Assembly (NCBI GenBank): GCA_030638625.1
Contig: DAOWEE010000229.1
Location: 1 to 5,045, forward strand
DNA: 5,045 nucleotides
Direction: 5' to 3'
DNA from: Methanosarcinales archaeon
GTDB taxonomy: Archaea; Halobacteriota; Methanosarcinia; Methanosarcinales; Methanocomedenaceae
Below are positions 4,997 to 5,045 of the stretch, one piece after another. The notes under the pieces were generated by a model. That model was not told the origin of the DNA, ran no database searches, and saw nothing but the letters and a program-made list of their open reading frames with translations. Within the stretch, counting starts at the first letter, position 1, and every line of letters starts with the position of its first letter. The position numbers and the translations under genes are program-made.

Positions 4997-5045
4997 GGGG
5001 GGATTGGATGAGGGGGGCAGGAATTATCAAAATGCGAACCACAGA
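4997..5045 (+). other. G-rich stretch with possible start of a divergent gene
   Basis: Two runs of six G lie at 4997-5002 and 5012-5017, unlike the AT-rich surroundings. ATG 5008-5010 stands five bases after the first run, and ATG 5032-5034 is in the same frame, nine bases after a CAGGA. Either could begin a rightward gene that leaves the window, read as MRGAGIIKMRTT. On the minus strand two frames are also open to the edge and end near 4980, so the tail of an upstream leftward gene is equally possible. With under 50 bases visible I cannot decide. Confidence 0.2.

Noticed and set aside
4980..5045. Minus-strand frames open from the right edge and ending near 4980, as the tail of an upstream gene
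   Set aside because: Only about 20 codons are visible in two competing frames, with no recognisable motif, so no call can be made.

Overview
The window looks like chromosomal DNA from a methanogenic or methane-oxidising euryarchaeon, probably of the Methanosarcinales type. The evidence is a methanogenesis marker protein 12 (UPF0285) gene, an archaeal-style UPF0248/MJ1316-domain gene, a winged-helix/CBS regulator of archaeal type, and archaeal TATA-like promoter elements. The order-level placement is inference from general resemblance of the proteins; the archaeal assignment is firm. Coding density is high, the longest gene-free stretch is about 206 bases, and I see no mobile element, CRISPR array, tRNA or rRNA.

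Left part (1-1067). Two genes run leftward: a Trm112-type small zinc protein (547-729), then a gene that leaves the window at base 1. The second encodes a beta-rich soluble domain, a polar linker and the start of a C-terminal membrane helix. It has no ATG and probably starts at TTG 525-527 behind a GAGG ribosome binding site. A UPF0248/MJ1316-domain protein (819-1067) is transcribed divergently from them. It converges tail to tail, with only 12 bases between, on the next gene.

Middle (1080-2161). A leftward regulator gene (winged helix plus paired CBS domains) has a good TATA box and a ribosome binding site. Upstream lies a pair of direct repeats that could be its operator. The AT-rich gap 1956-2161 also holds the 3' side of the pyr operon.

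Right part (2162-4944). Four genes run leftward. Methanogenesis marker 12 is first. After a 42-base gap with its own TATA-like element comes a tight pyrB-pyrI-dsrE unit. pyrB and pyrI (catalytic and regulatory chains of aspartate carbamoyltransferase) overlap by four bases (ATGA). A DsrE-family protein with a cysteine cluster follows pyrI after 12 bases, with a strong ribosome binding site just past the pyrI stop. pyrBI carries out and regulates the committed step of pyrimidine synthesis; why a DsrE-like protein is made with it is not known to me.

The window is mostly ordinary housekeeping sequence. The points most worth a second look are the DsrE-like gene inside the pyrBI unit, a Tyr in PyrB where E. 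coli has Asp271 (an allosteric contact), a probable leaderless pyrB start, the direct repeats in front of the CBS regulator, and the TTG-started gene at the left edge.
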